DNA of 18,875 nucleotides from Sphingomonas sanxanigenens (GCA_003240855.1 QFNN01000053.1:1-18875); one strand, 5' to 3'. Counted from the stretch's first letter, positions 8,548-16,695 are shown. Numbers and translations are program-made. The notes: generated from the sequence alone by a model not told the origin.

Positions 8548-8837
8548 GGCATGACTGGCTGATCGAAGATCGTGGCGGCAATTGGGACTGCTTCAGGCAA
8601 TGTCGTGGCCGTAAGCGCCACAAGCCGGCCGCTTTGCGTCCAGCATGGTAGCGCAGCGCGTCCAGCACCGCCCGCCCATGGCATTGGCGCGCCACGCGCC
8701 TGGACGGCGCTTCCTCCCGCGCGCCGACCATCTGCGCTCACACAGCGATGGCGACCGGTGACGACTTGCGAAAAGCGCGGCCTTAAATCGGAAATCAGGT
8801 TGGCTGGACTTCGCTTTTTGTCAGTGCCGCCCCAATA
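8548..8837. other. 290-base non-coding gap, nothing recognised
   Basis: This stretch separates the GNAT gene from the end of the heptose operon. Short open frames here have no recognisable domain and no ribosome site. Only minor inverted repeats (for example GTGGC/GCCAC near 8603) are visible. It probably contains the GNAT promoter and the heptose operon's transcript end, but no clear terminator hairpin with a T-run was found on the minus strand. Confidence 0.4.
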
Positions 8838-9344
8838 TCACTGCTCAGCTTCAATAATCCATGCAACGGCGCGGGCTAAGGCGTCTGGACTGGCACTAGC
8901 TGAATCGATGCGTTCAGTTCGCGTGATCCCGGCGTTGCGAGCGGCGTCGATGTCAGATGTTTTGTCCCCGACCATAGCCGACCGATCAAGATCGATATCA
9001 TATTCGCTGGCGGCACGCAGGATCATTCCCGGTTTAGGCTTGCGGCACGAACACCCCGCATCGGGAAGGTGCGGGCAGTGATAAGTCGCCGTAAGAGGGC
9101 ACCCGTTGCTCGCAAACAATCCTGCGATATGGTTTTCCAGGGCGTCATACTGTTGCTGGCTAAAATAGCCTCGCCCAATGCCTGACTGGTTGGTCACGAC
9201 GATAAGCGCAACGCCATGTTCGACAGCAGGCCTCAGCGCATCGAATATGCCGTCGACCGGTTCAAAATCGGCGGGACGACTGACATAGCCGTGGTCGACG
9301 TTGAGAACGCCGTCCCGGTCAAGGAATAGAGCAGGGCGGCTCAT
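8838..9344 (-). CDS. gmhB: D-glycero-beta-D-manno-heptose 1,7-bisphosphate 7-phosphatase
   Basis: A 168-residue HAD-superfamily phosphatase of the GmhB/histidinol-phosphatase type that removes the 7-phosphate from heptose 1,7-bisphosphate. The nucleophile and acid are Asp9 and Asp11 in FLDRDGVLN, motif II is VVTNQSGIGRGYF (about 49-61), the family zinc site is C90-x-H92 ... C98-x-C100 in YHCPHLPDAGCSC, then RKPKPGM and the last aspartate Asp127 in VGDKTSDID. All key residues are present and length is right. Its ATG at 9344 overlaps the stop of the adenylyltransferase gene (ATGA), so translation is probably coupled. It is the last gene of a four-gene heptose operon, which supports the heptose over the histidinol role. 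Whether the true substrate is the alpha or beta anomer is not readable here, but the HldA/HldC partners imply beta. Confidence 0.93.
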   Translation of the reverse strand: MSRPALFLDRDGVLNVDHGYVSRPADFEPVDGIFDALRPAVEHGVALIVVTNQSGIGRGYFSQQQYDALENHIAGLFASNGCPLTATYHCPHLPDAGCSCRKPKPGMILRAASEYDIDLDRSAMVGDKTSDIDAARNAGITRTERIDSASASPDALARAVAWIIEAEQ

Positions 9345-9820
9345 GGCCTGCTCGTGCGGATACGTTCCAGAAGGGCGGTCGTGGAATAGCCTGCCCTGAA
9401 GGGAATGGCCTGCGCATCGCCGCCATAAGAGCGCAGGAAACGCGTTTCCTCCAGCGCTTCCATGTCATAGTCGCCGCCCTTGACGTAAACATCGGGTCGC
9501 ACTTCGTGCAACAGCGCCAATGGCGTGCGTTCGTCGAAGAAGGTGACGAGGCTTACCGATTCCAGGGCGGCCAGCAAGATCGCCCGATCCGCCTGGGGGT
9601 TGATGGGCCGATCCGCCCCCTTGCCCAGGCCCCGCGCAGATGCGTCACTATTGATCGCGACCAGCAGCGAGCCGCCCAGCGCACGCGCGCTTTCGAGATA
9701 TTCGACGTGGCCGGGATGAAGCATGTCGAATACCCCGTTGGTGAAGATGAGCGGCCGGGACAGGCCTGCAATCGCCGCTGGCAAATATTCGCGGAGAACG
9801 ATTTTGTCGGCAATGCTCAT
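9341..9820 (-). CDS. hldC: D-glycero-beta-D-manno-heptose 1-phosphate adenylyltransferase
   Basis: A 159-residue nucleotidyltransferase equivalent to the C-terminal half of E. coli HldE (RfaE domain 2). It joins ATP and heptose 1-phosphate to give ADP-heptose. The HxGH signature is H35-P-G-H38 in FTNGVFDMLHPGHVEYL, followed by INSDASARGLGKG, a KGGDYD block at 114-119 and the C-terminal GYSTTALLERI. The reading frame is open for 336 more bases upstream, inside the kinase gene, but that extension is arginine-rich shadow sequence; the ATG at 9820 overlaps the kinase stop as ATGA and MSIADKIVLREYL is a natural start. A free-standing adenylyltransferase next to a free-standing kinase is known in other bacteria (HldA/HldC arrangement). 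Confidence 0.93.
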   Translation of the reverse strand: MSIADKIVLREYLPAAIAGLSRPLIFTNGVFDMLHPGHVEYLESARALGGSLLVAINSDASARGLGKGADRPINPQADRAILLAALESVSLVTFFDERTPLALLHEVRPDVYVKGGDYDMEALEETRFLRSYGGDAQAIPFRAGYSTTALLERIRTSRP

Positions 9821-10788
9821 GGGATCGGCGTGACCTGCTGGAATTGATCGACTTCGTCGAAGTCGACGACCGAAGTGCCGAGCTTGCCGACTGCAACTCC
9901 GCCCGCTGCGTTTGCGAAGGCCACCGCGCTTTCCCAGTCCACGCCGCAACCATGCATGATTGCGAGGGCGGCGATCACCGTATCCCCGGCGCCGGAGACG
10001 TCGAACACTTCCTGCGCCTTTGCGTGCTGATGGAATACGCCGTTCTGCGAATAGAGCTTCATGCCCTGTTCGCTCATTGTCACGACGAGCACTTCGAGGC
10101 CGAGTTGTTCGCGCAGCCGTTCGGCCTTTAGATCGAGCTCCTCGGGCGTGGACCAAGATCCCACCGCATCCGCCATTTCGGCGCGATTGGGCGTTATCAT
10201 CGTGGCGCCCGCATAGCGGGAATAGTCCCGCCCCTTGGGATCGATCATCACGGGTTTGCCAAGCCTGCGCGCGATTGCGATCAGTTCGGTTACCCGCGCC
10301 AGCGCCCCCTTCCCATAGTCGGACAGCACCACGACGTCGGCGTCTGCGAGCAATCGTTCATATTCGGCCTGTTTCGCCTCGAGCGTCTCGCGGGAAGGCG
10401 GCTCCTCAAAGTCGACGCGCAGCATTTGCTGATGCTGGCCGACAACGCGCAGCTTGAGCGTTGTGCGAATGGCCGGATCGACGCTGAGGGCATGGCTGAC
10501 GCCGGCTTCGTCCAGCGCGCGGCGCAGGCGGTCGGCCGTGGCGTCAGCCCCGACGACCGCCAGCAGCGTGGCTCGCGCGCCCAGCGAAACGATGTTGCGG
10601 GCGACGTTCGCGGCTCCGCCGGGGCGTTCGTCCGAATGGGAAACATGCACGATAGGCACCGGCGCTTCCGGCGAAATGCGCCGAACGTCTCCGAACCAAT
10701 ATTCGTCCAGCATGACATCGCCCACCACGAAGACATTGAGGCTGGCGATCCGCTCGCGGATGGTTTCGTCAAACACGGATCTAACCAC
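9817..10788 (-). CDS. hldA: D-glycero-beta-D-manno-heptose-7-phosphate kinase
   Basis: A 323-residue PfkB/ribokinase-family sugar kinase equivalent to the N-terminal half of HldE, phosphorylating heptose 7-phosphate at C1. Visible blocks: GDVMLDEYWFGDVRRISPEA (about 23-42), GGAANVARNIVSLG (57-70), VLSDYGKGAL near 154, DPKG at 183-186, TPNRAE at 199-204 and the catalytic/anion-hole GAGD at 266-269. All are intact. The start is GTG at 10788, 8 bases inside the upstream gmhA, with GGAG about 10 bases before it; a second in-frame GTG at codon 5 is an alternative. The stop overlaps the next ATG (ATGA). Ends at its own natural C-terminus, so this looks like a true stand-alone kinase rather than a broken HldE. 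Confidence 0.94.
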   Translation of the reverse strand: MVRSVFDETIRERIASLNVFVVGDVMLDEYWFGDVRRISPEAPVPIVHVSHSDERPGGAANVARNIVSLGARATLLAVVGADATADRLRRALDEAGVSHALSVDPAIRTTLKLRVVGQHQQMLRVDFEEPPSRETLEAKQAEYERLLADADVVVLSDYGKGALARVTELIAIARRLGKPVMIDPKGRDYSRYAGATMITPNRAEMADAVGSWSTPEELDLKAERLREQLGLEVLVVTMSEQGMKLYSQNGVFHQHAKAQEVFDVSGAGDTVIAALAIMHGCGVDWESAVAFANAAGGVAVGKLGTSVVDFDEVDQFQQVTPIP

Positions 10789-11374
10789 CGACAGACATCT
10801 CCGTCGGGCGAAACGCCTCGTCGAGATGCGCGCACAGCGCGTGGTAGATCAGCAGATGCGCAGTCTGGATTTGATCGGTCGCGGCCAGGGGAACGGTGAT
10901 CGAAATATCGCTGAGCCCGCCCAGTCGCCCACCATCCCGACCAAGCAGGCCGAATGTGGTTGCTCCAATCGCGCGCGCCGCTTCAAATGCGCGCACGACG
11001 TTTCCGGAATTGCCTGACGTCGAGATGCCCCACACGATGTCGCCGGGGCGCGCCAGCGCCTCGACCTGCCGGCTGAACACCGTATCGTAGGAATAATCGT
11101 TGCTCCAGGCGGTCAGGATCGAGCTGTCGGTAGACAAAGCGATTGCCGCAAGTCCGGGGCGCTCGATCTTGTAGCGGCCAACCAGTTCCGCCGCGATATG
11201 TTGGGCATCGGCGGCCGAACCGCCATTCCCCATAATGAGGAACTTGCCGCCGGCGCGCAGGGCCTGCGCCAATTGCTCAGCGACTGGATCGATCGTTGCC
11301 AGAAATTCCGGGGTCAGAACCTTCTGCAGCGCCGCCATTGTCGCGCCGATTTCATTACCAATCGAAAACGTCAC
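10781..11374 (-). CDS. gmhA: Sedoheptulose 7-phosphate isomerase
   Basis: A 197-residue SIS-domain isomerase that converts sedoheptulose 7-phosphate to D-glycero-D-manno-heptose 7-phosphate, the first step of heptose synthesis. The phosphate-binding MGNGGSAADAQHIAAELVGRY lies at 48-68 and the SIS loop GISTSGNSGNVVRA at 116-129. The zinc ligands of characterised GmhA proteins have counterparts at His59, Glu63, Gln170 and His178. The start is GTG at 11374 with a good ribosome site (GGAGAG, four bases before the GTG). It leads a tight operon: it overlaps hldA by 8 bases. A 230-base gap with a 9-bp inverted repeat lies upstream, so a separate promoter for the heptose genes is likely. Confidence 0.95.
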   Translation of the reverse strand: MTFSIGNEIGATMAALQKVLTPEFLATIDPVAEQLAQALRAGGKFLIMGNGGSAADAQHIAAELVGRYKIERPGLAAIALSTDSSILTAWSNDYSYDTVFSRQVEALARPGDIVWGISTSGNSGNVVRAFEAARAIGATTFGLLGRDGGRLGGLSDISITVPLAATDQIQTAHLLIYHALCAHLDEAFRPTEMSVGG

Positions 11375-11604
11375 TTGTCTCTCCGTTATCCGGACATATG
11401 CGGCCAGACCCTAGAACGTTTTCCAATCGGGTGGAATCACCTGACTGCCTGGAAAACGCGCCAATCCAAAAATTAGGCCGACCGAGTCAATGCAGCCGGA
11501 CCGTCAGCCGCTTTCGGCGATCATGCCACAACGCCCGCCACCGCCATGCGCGCCTCCTGCTCCTTCAGGGGCGCGATGACTCCTTCGCGTCAGCGTCATT
11601 TCGT
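11375..11604. promoter_or_regulatory. Likely control region upstream of the heptose operon
   Basis: This 230-base gap precedes gmhA on the minus strand. It holds a perfect 9-bp inverted repeat, CGTTTTCCA at 11417-11425 and TGGAAAACG at 11450-11458, separated by 24 bases, centred about 63 bases before the gmhA start. On the minus strand the inner part reads GATTCCACCCGATTGGAAAAC. The rest holds only short frames; one eight-codon frame (11547 down to 11521) follows an AGGAGG sequence but is too small to call. Function as promoter/operator is inferred from position. Confidence 0.45.
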
Positions 11605-12642
11605 TCACAAATCGACGAAGCGGATCTGGCGTGACATGGAGATTTTCGCCCCATAGAATCGCAACTGTCCATCAAAGGGCGCGCCCTCGGGAAAAAGCAT
11701 CCTGAACTCATAGGCGGCTTTATGATTCGCGTTGTAGAAATGCAGCTCGACATATCCGCGCTTGAAAAGCTCATCCTGATTTTCCGCCGTAACAAGCGCC
11801 TGTGCGACGACAGACTGACCCAGGTCGGCGGCTACATCGATCAGGATGGGGCGCTGAATTCGCTGCTCCCCGATATCGGGCGCTTCCAGGAACATCTGGA
11901 CCGTGAAGTGCCCCTTGGAAAGTTCGGCATATGGACCATATATCCAGCAATGCGGCGGAGCGGCGGCGGTCAAATCCAGTTCGCGCCAGGCGCCAGCTCC
12001 ATCGCCGATCGCCGCCCGAAACTCCCCCGCCGTCCAAGAACGCGCATTTCCATTGTCGGGCAGCCACTCCAACGGCGGCATCTTCTCGAGCACCAACTCG
12101 ATTTCAAAACACCCCCCTACTGGATCCTGCGGCATCGCCGCATAATCGAAACCCTTGTCGTTGTCACACAAGTGACGGACCCTGAAAGTATTTGGCGGAA
12201 ACGCCGCCTCTATCTCCGACAGGAGTTTCCCCGGCGTAAAAAAATGCTTGTGATCTGCATTCCACCGTGAAGGCAGATTTTCTCGCCTCTCAAACAGATG
12301 AGCATGCGGAACGACGAGAACGATGAAGCCGCCGACTTTCAGAACTCTGAACCAGTCTTTCAACGCATTGATATGATCGGCAATATGTTCATAGCAATGG
12401 CTGCTATAAACTGCATCCTGGCTCTCGTCATCGAAAGGGAGGCGAATGCCGTCATAGCCCGGATAATTGATGTCGATGCCGATGGCGTTGGCGACGATGG
12501 GCTGCCCCGTTCCTTCGTGACCGGCAAACCCGACATCGAGGATGTTTTCGCCCGCCAGATATTTGGCGAAAAAGCCGCTTTCGACCTTGTCGGCATAACT
12601 TTTCTGGCTTTCGAGACCTACGATCCGGTCCTTCGCGAACAT
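11605..12642 (-). CDS. Class I SAM-dependent methyltransferase with C-terminal beta-rich domain
   Basis: A 345-residue protein. Residues about 30-150 are a Methyltransf_11-type domain: motif I ENILDVGFAGHEGTG at 32-46, acidic strand GIDINYPG at 55-62, post-II SSHCYEHIADH at 80-90 and LKVGGFIVLVVP at 101-112. Residues about 195-345 form a separate, probably beta-sandwich domain with no catalytic motif (WIYGPYAELSKGHFTVQMF, then VELHFYNANHK and GQLRFYGAKI); its YGPY..L..G.F.V pattern is reminiscent of accessory domains of glycan enzymes, a recollection rather than a proof. A TTG two codons upstream is in frame, but the ATG at 12642 has GAGAGG seven bases before it and is preferred. Genomic setting suggests methylation of a sugar or glycan end. 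Target unknown. Confidence 0.85.
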   Translation of the reverse strand: MFAKDRIVGLESQKSYADKVESGFFAKYLAGENILDVGFAGHEGTGQPIVANAIGIDINYPGYDGIRLPFDDESQDAVYSSHCYEHIADHINALKDWFRVLKVGGFIVLVVPHAHLFERRENLPSRWNADHKHFFTPGKLLSEIEAAFPPNTFRVRHLCDNDKGFDYAAMPQDPVGGCFEIELVLEKMPPLEWLPDNGNARSWTAGEFRAAIGDGAGAWRELDLTAAAPPHCWIYGPYAELSKGHFTVQMFLEAPDIGEQRIQRPILIDVAADLGQSVVAQALVTAENQDELFKRGYVELHFYNANHKAAYEFRMLFPEGAPFDGQLRFYGAKISMSRQIRFVDL

Positions 12643-12724
12643 CTGCAAACCTCTCTGTAAAAGAACCGCAGAACACCGAACTCGTCAGCATCCATCAAGC
12701 ATTGGCCATGCGCCAGTAACAGCT

Positions 12725-13447
12725 TCAACGCCTGCGAATATAGATCCTGAAACCATGGCAGCTGCCATGATCAGTCTTTTCCATGTAGACGGCCTGACCG
12801 TCCTCCAGGTCGATAATCTGGAATATCCTGCTTAAATCATAGTCATACATTGACATGCCGACATCACCGTCGTCATCCAAGGCATAATTGATCAACGTTT
12901 CGCCATCGTACCGAAATGCCGCCAAGTCCCGCTGCAACTCTCCGACGTGGCGCGCGTCCTTGTAGATTGTCAGATGGAGCGTCAGCATGCCGCCGTCAGC
13001 AACAGCGGCCCATAGCTTACGAACCATGCCATAGCCCCTGGCCGGCGGGATATGCTGCAGCACGACCGTCGTGTTCACCCAATCGAACTTGGCATCGTCC
13101 GGAATCTGATGCACGAAATCAATATTGGCGCCGGCGTCTGCGGCATGAATGCGCGCACGTGCCAACATACCTTCGGAAATATCGACTCCCGTCGCCCGCC
13201 CAGTCCGTCGAGCCAACGGAATCACGAGACGTCCCACACCACATCCAAAGTCAAGAGCCGAATTTGGCTCAAACGCTCCAAAATGATTCGCAATTATATT
13301 GCTGAGATGATCAATGTCCTTCTCTCCGGATAGAAAGAAATCCTTGATGTCATCTGATGACGGATTAAGATATCTCTCGTTTGTCAGCACACCGAAATAG
13401 GGATGCGCGTCACCAATTGCAGACCAGTCTTTATCGGTATCGCGCAT
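12725..13447 (-). CDS. Class I SAM-dependent methyltransferase
   Basis: A 240-residue single-domain methyltransferase. Motif I is ALDFGCGVGRLVIPLA at 64-79, motif II acidic strand TGVDISEGMLARAR at 86-99, and post-II VVLQHIPPARGY at 128-139, followed by ADGGMLTLHLT. It has an N-terminal extension of about 60 residues (HPYFGVLTNERYL, FFLSGEKDIDHL) that appears in methyltransferases of polysaccharide clusters; this is a family impression. The ATG at 13447 has a GGAGG sequence ten bases before it. It lies 44 bases after the large glycosyltransferase in an unusually AT-rich spacer containing the palindrome TTTTATAAAA at 13470-13479. Likely works on the same glycan as its neighbours; acceptor unknown. 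Confidence 0.87.
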   Translation of the reverse strand: MRDTDKDWSAIGDAHPYFGVLTNERYLNPSSDDIKDFFLSGEKDIDHLSNIIANHFGAFEPNSALDFGCGVGRLVIPLARRTGRATGVDISEGMLARARIHAADAGANIDFVHQIPDDAKFDWVNTTVVLQHIPPARGYGMVRKLWAAVADGGMLTLHLTIYKDARHVGELQRDLAAFRYDGETLINYALDDDGDVGMSMYDYDLSRIFQIIDLEDGQAVYMEKTDHGSCHGFRIYIRRR

Positions 13448-13491
13448 TTTGTTCCAACCTCCGGAATATTTTTATAAAATCATCGCAATTA

Positions 13492-16400
13492 TCAATCTTC
13501 CGCTTTGAAGAATCCAGACGCTTGCTTGAAGCGGGCTTCGGGCATCTCGCTCACCAACGCTGTCGCCAGCCTCGCGAGGCCCTGTCGCAGCCCGTCCGTC
13601 AGCACCATGCCGCCGCCTGCAAGGCTGGCCGCCGCCATTGCCGCGCGGAGATCGTCGTAAGTGGTATCGACAACCAGTTCGATGGGGCGCTCGCGATGCG
13701 GACCTTGCGTGGCGATAAATGCGCGCATCGCTGCCGCCGACCTCGCGTTGCGCAACAGCAGGACGTCGAAATTGCTGAGATAGACAAGATTCTTCCGGGC
13801 CTGAAAGAGCTTGTCCGGTGAAACATCGGAACCGTCGGCAGCATCGCCCACCAGCGCCAGATCATCTTCGTCAACGGCGAAGATAACCCGCGCCCCCAAT
13901 TCGCGCCACGACTGGATAAGATCCCATTGCGCGGCATTACGATTGCCGTAGCGATCAAGACCGAGATAAAGGTCGCCCGGCATCGGGTAAACGATCCGCG
14001 TCACGCGGTTTCCATCAAAGAAGCGGTGGGCGTCATCGATCGACGCTGAGTAAAATTCGTGATCGTGCAGGCCGCTGGCGATTGTCTCGACACGATGATC
14101 GGGTAACGCTTCGGCCAGAAAATCGATCATCGCCTCTAGCGCGTACCTGTCCAGCGCCGGCCGGCATTCCGCGTCGCCATTGCCCGAGATAAAGCCGGAA
14201 ATATCGACATAGAGCCGCTGGGGCCGCGCGTCCGTCCGTACAGGAAAGTCGACGAGCAGAGCCGCCTGGAGGGCGTTCTTGTCCTCCGACGTCAGGTCGC
14301 CCGTCTCGCCCCGAAATTGCAGGCGATTCAGCGCGCGAACCGCCTGATCAAGGCAGTCCCCCACCGTCCAGCCCGCAAGCGACGGAACCGATTTCGATCC
14401 GTCGACCGAATCCAGCTTGGCTTTCACCGCGTCGAATACCGTGTCCACCTCAATGCTGGTCAGGCAGCGCATCGCGAACGGGCAGGATTCTTTGGTCGGA
14501 AGGTGGCACGGCGAGCACTCGACATCGGCGGACACGACATCGACATTGCCAAATGCAGGCCCCCATTGCTCCGGCGTTTCGTGGCCGCTGTAGATGGCGA
14601 CGGTCCGGCAACCGACAAAGCTGCCGAGATGAACGCCGAAAGAATTGTTGCCGACGCAGACCTGATTGGCGCCCAGAACTTTGACCAGTTCGGGAAAGGG
14701 CAGCCCGCACCAGTAGGAAATCTTGGGATGCGGCCGAAAGCCGACCTCGTCCAGTTCCTGACGGCTGACGCCGAAGAGGTTGACCGCTGCGATCGCATCA
14801 TCTGCGCAGAGCCGGTCGACAAGGTCGACAAATCGTTCAGAATCCCATTGCCGCGCATCCGAGCCGACACGCGGGAAGATGCCGACCGTGCCTGGAACGG
14901 GCCGGGCGTCGCTGAACGACGGCAGGCTGACATAGTCACTCGCGGCCGCAGGCAGCGTATCGACGATCCGCAACATCTGTTCGGAGATATGCATCTCGTC
15001 GAAGAAATCTCGTTCCCCAGCCAGCTCCGGATGGATGTCCAGCGGTCGCGTCAGATTCTCGTCGTAGCGCTGATCGCCGGTGCGGTAGCCAAAATACTGG
15101 CCTGCACGCAGCGACAACAAAATGAAGCGCGTATCCGAGTGCCGCCGAAGATCAATCGCATAATCATAATAGGGCAACTGCGCCTGGAGATCATCAATCT
15201 CCTTGGGGTCGATCTTTGCCTGTAGCGAGGATTTCGCACGGAAATAGTCGAGCGTATAGACATTGTCGAACAGCCCGCAATGCTCGGCTGCGACGCGATT
15301 CCATCCGCCGACGAGCGCATCGATCCGCGCGTGCGGATAACGCGCCCGGATCTTCGCCATCGCCGGAAGCCCCAGCAGGAAATCACCGGCATGATCGAGC
15401 TTGGAGACGATGATCTGCGTCGGAGCTTCCGTTATCCCGTCTATGCTGAAGGTTTTGGACTGCGATGCAGCAGATGCGGGCCGCTCGAACCGGCGCAACG
15501 CCTGCAGCGTCTTTGCGGCACAGGCATCCCAGCTCAAGCTCGCTGCGCGCGCCAGGCCGTGAGCAACGAGTCGCTCGCGAAAGGCGCCGTCGGTCAGCAC
15601 CTGCTCGATCTTGGATGTCATGCTCTCGATCGAATCCGGATCGAACAAGGCCTCGTCGAGGCCAATCACTTCCGGAAGGCTGGTGCGATCGGAAGCGATC
15701 ACGGGCGCACCGCAAGCCATCGCCTCCAACGGCGGCAGGCCGAAGCCCTCCCGCTTGGACGGAAAGACAAAGGCATGGCAGGAATTGTAGAGATCAATCA
15801 GCACCTCGTCGCTGACATGGCCCAACACCCGCAGCGCGCTGCGGATGGTCTGGTTGGGCGCCAGCGTCGATAGCGTGCGGATGTCCTCCGGTTCGCGCTT
15901 GCCGGCCACGACGATCTGGAACTGCTCCTGAAGCGATGCGGGCAACCCGCCCAACGCCTTGAGAAAATTGGCGACGTTCTTGCTCGGCTCGAGACTCCCG
16001 GCGAACATGATGAACGGCTTGGTGATGCCAAGGCTTTCGGCGAACCGCACTCGCTGGCTATCTGACAGGCCCTTGCAACGAAAATCCGGATCGTGTCCGG
16101 CTCCGATCGTCACCACCCGGTCGGATTCCACGCCAAGGATATCCGTCACCTCGCCGCGGCTGTAATCCGAATTGGCGAGGATGAGATCGGATCGGCGCAA
16201 CGCCTCGATACGATCCCGGTACCACAGCCTGGTGATGCGGTCATATTTGAAGGCCGGCGATGGATCGACCAGCGGGATCAGATCATGGCAGACGCTGACC
16301 ACCGGGACATGCGGCCTGGCGCGATCGACGCTGATCACTGCGCTGTCGCCAAGCCCCTCGAACAGGCTCGGCAGCAGGATGACGTCAGGCTTCTGGGCGA

Positions 16401-16695
16401 GAAGAAAATATTCGCGGACAACTTCATTGACCTTGCGCCGTCCCCGATGACTGTCGTGGACGTAGCCGACGGGTCCGGGAGCATACCATACCCGAATATT
16501 GCGCTGGGGAATCAGGTCGGCGAAGTCGGCGCGAATCTGCTCGATCGTATCCCGAAAATGGCCGTTGAGAGCCAGGATGATTTCGTGGTCGCCCGCTTGC
16601 CGCACCAACGCCTTGGTTAGTTCCCGAGCATAGCGGCCGATACCGCGGAAACGGCTCCCCGTCTGCATAGCCTGCATGTCAACAACGATGCGCAT
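13492..16695 (-). CDS. Three-module glycosyltransferase: GT4 + GT9 (heptosyltransferase-like) + degenerate GT4 half
   Basis: A 1067-residue cytoplasmic protein with no signal peptide. Module 1 (1-400) is a GT4 glycosyltransferase: FRGIGRYARELTKAL at 16-30, VSVCHDLIPL at 133-142, FAGSLEPSKN at 231-240 and an intact E-x7-E (Glu316, Glu324) in REGFGLPPLEAMACGAP. Module 2 (about 427-765) is GT9/heptosyltransferase-like: IIVSKLDHAGDFLLGLPAM at 428-446, IFPRVGSDARQW at 606-617, GNNSFGVHLGSFVG at 682-695 and the Cys cluster C727, C730, C738, C744. Module 3 (about 826-1067) begins RLYVDISGF and has GDLYLGLDRYG at 907-917, matching the N-terminal half of GT4 enzymes of the VDVSEL type, but stops before any donor-binding half with E-x7-E. 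The GT9 module fits the ADP-heptose genes downstream. Likely builds two or more linkages of one glycan. Sugar specificities are inference. Confidence 0.9.
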   Translation of the reverse strand: MRIVVDMQAMQTGSRFRGIGRYARELTKALVRQAGDHEIILALNGHFRDTIEQIRADFADLIPQRNIRVWYAPGPVGYVHDSHRGRRKVNEVVREYFLLAQKPDVILLPSLFEGLGDSAVISVDRARPHVPVVSVCHDLIPLVDPSPAFKYDRITRLWYRDRIEALRRSDLILANSDYSRGEVTDILGVESDRVVTIGAGHDPDFRCKGLSDSQRVRFAESLGITKPFIMFAGSLEPSKNVANFLKALGGLPASLQEQFQIVVAGKREPEDIRTLSTLAPNQTIRSALRVLGHVSDEVLIDLYNSCHAFVFPSKREGFGLPPLEAMACGAPVIASDRTSLPEVIGLDEALFDPDSIESMTSKIEQVLTDGAFRERLVAHGLARAASLSWDACAAKTLQALRRFERPASAASQSKTFSIDGITEAPTQIIVSKLDHAGDFLLGLPAMAKIRARYPHARIDALVGGWNRVAAEHCGLFDNVYTLDYFRAKSSLQAKIDPKEIDDLQAQLPYYDYAIDLRRHSDTRFILLSLRAGQYFGYRTGDQRYDENLTRPLDIHPELAGERDFFDEMHISEQMLRIVDTLPAAASDYVSLPSFSDARPVPGTVGIFPRVGSDARQWDSERFVDLVDRLCADDAIAAVNLFGVSRQELDEVGFRPHPKISYWCGLPFPELVKVLGANQVCVGNNSFGVHLGSFVGCRTVAIYSGHETPEQWGPAFGNVDVVSADVECSPCHLPTKESCPFAMRCLTSIEVDTVFDAVKAKLDSVDGSKSVPSLAGWTVGDCLDQAVRALNRLQFRGETGDLTSEDKNALQAALLVDFPVRTDARPQRLYVDISGFISGNGDAECRPALDRYALEAMIDFLAEALPDHRVETIASGLHDHEFYSASIDDAHRFFDGNRVTRIVYPMPGDLYLGLDRYGNRNAAQWDLIQSWRELGARVIFAVDEDDLALVGDAADGSDVSPDKLFQARKNLVYLSNFDVLLLRNARSAAAMRAFIATQGPHRERPIELVVDTTYDDLRAAMAAASLAGGGMVLTDGLRQGLARLATALVSEMPEARFKQASGFFKAED

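Noticed and set aside
9821..10156. N-terminal extension of the adenylyltransferase reading frame
   Set aside because: It is inside the kinase gene in another frame, with basic shadow composition; the ATG in the ATGA overlap fits the family start.
11521..11547. Eight-codon minus-strand frame with an AGGAGG sequence upstream, possible leader peptide
   Set aside because: Too short to support, has no regulatory codon run and no attenuator-like hairpins next to it.
14317..15225. Plus-strand 302-codon frame opposite the glycosyltransferase
   Set aside because: No domain, no ribosome site, and it lies opposite the conserved GT9 module.
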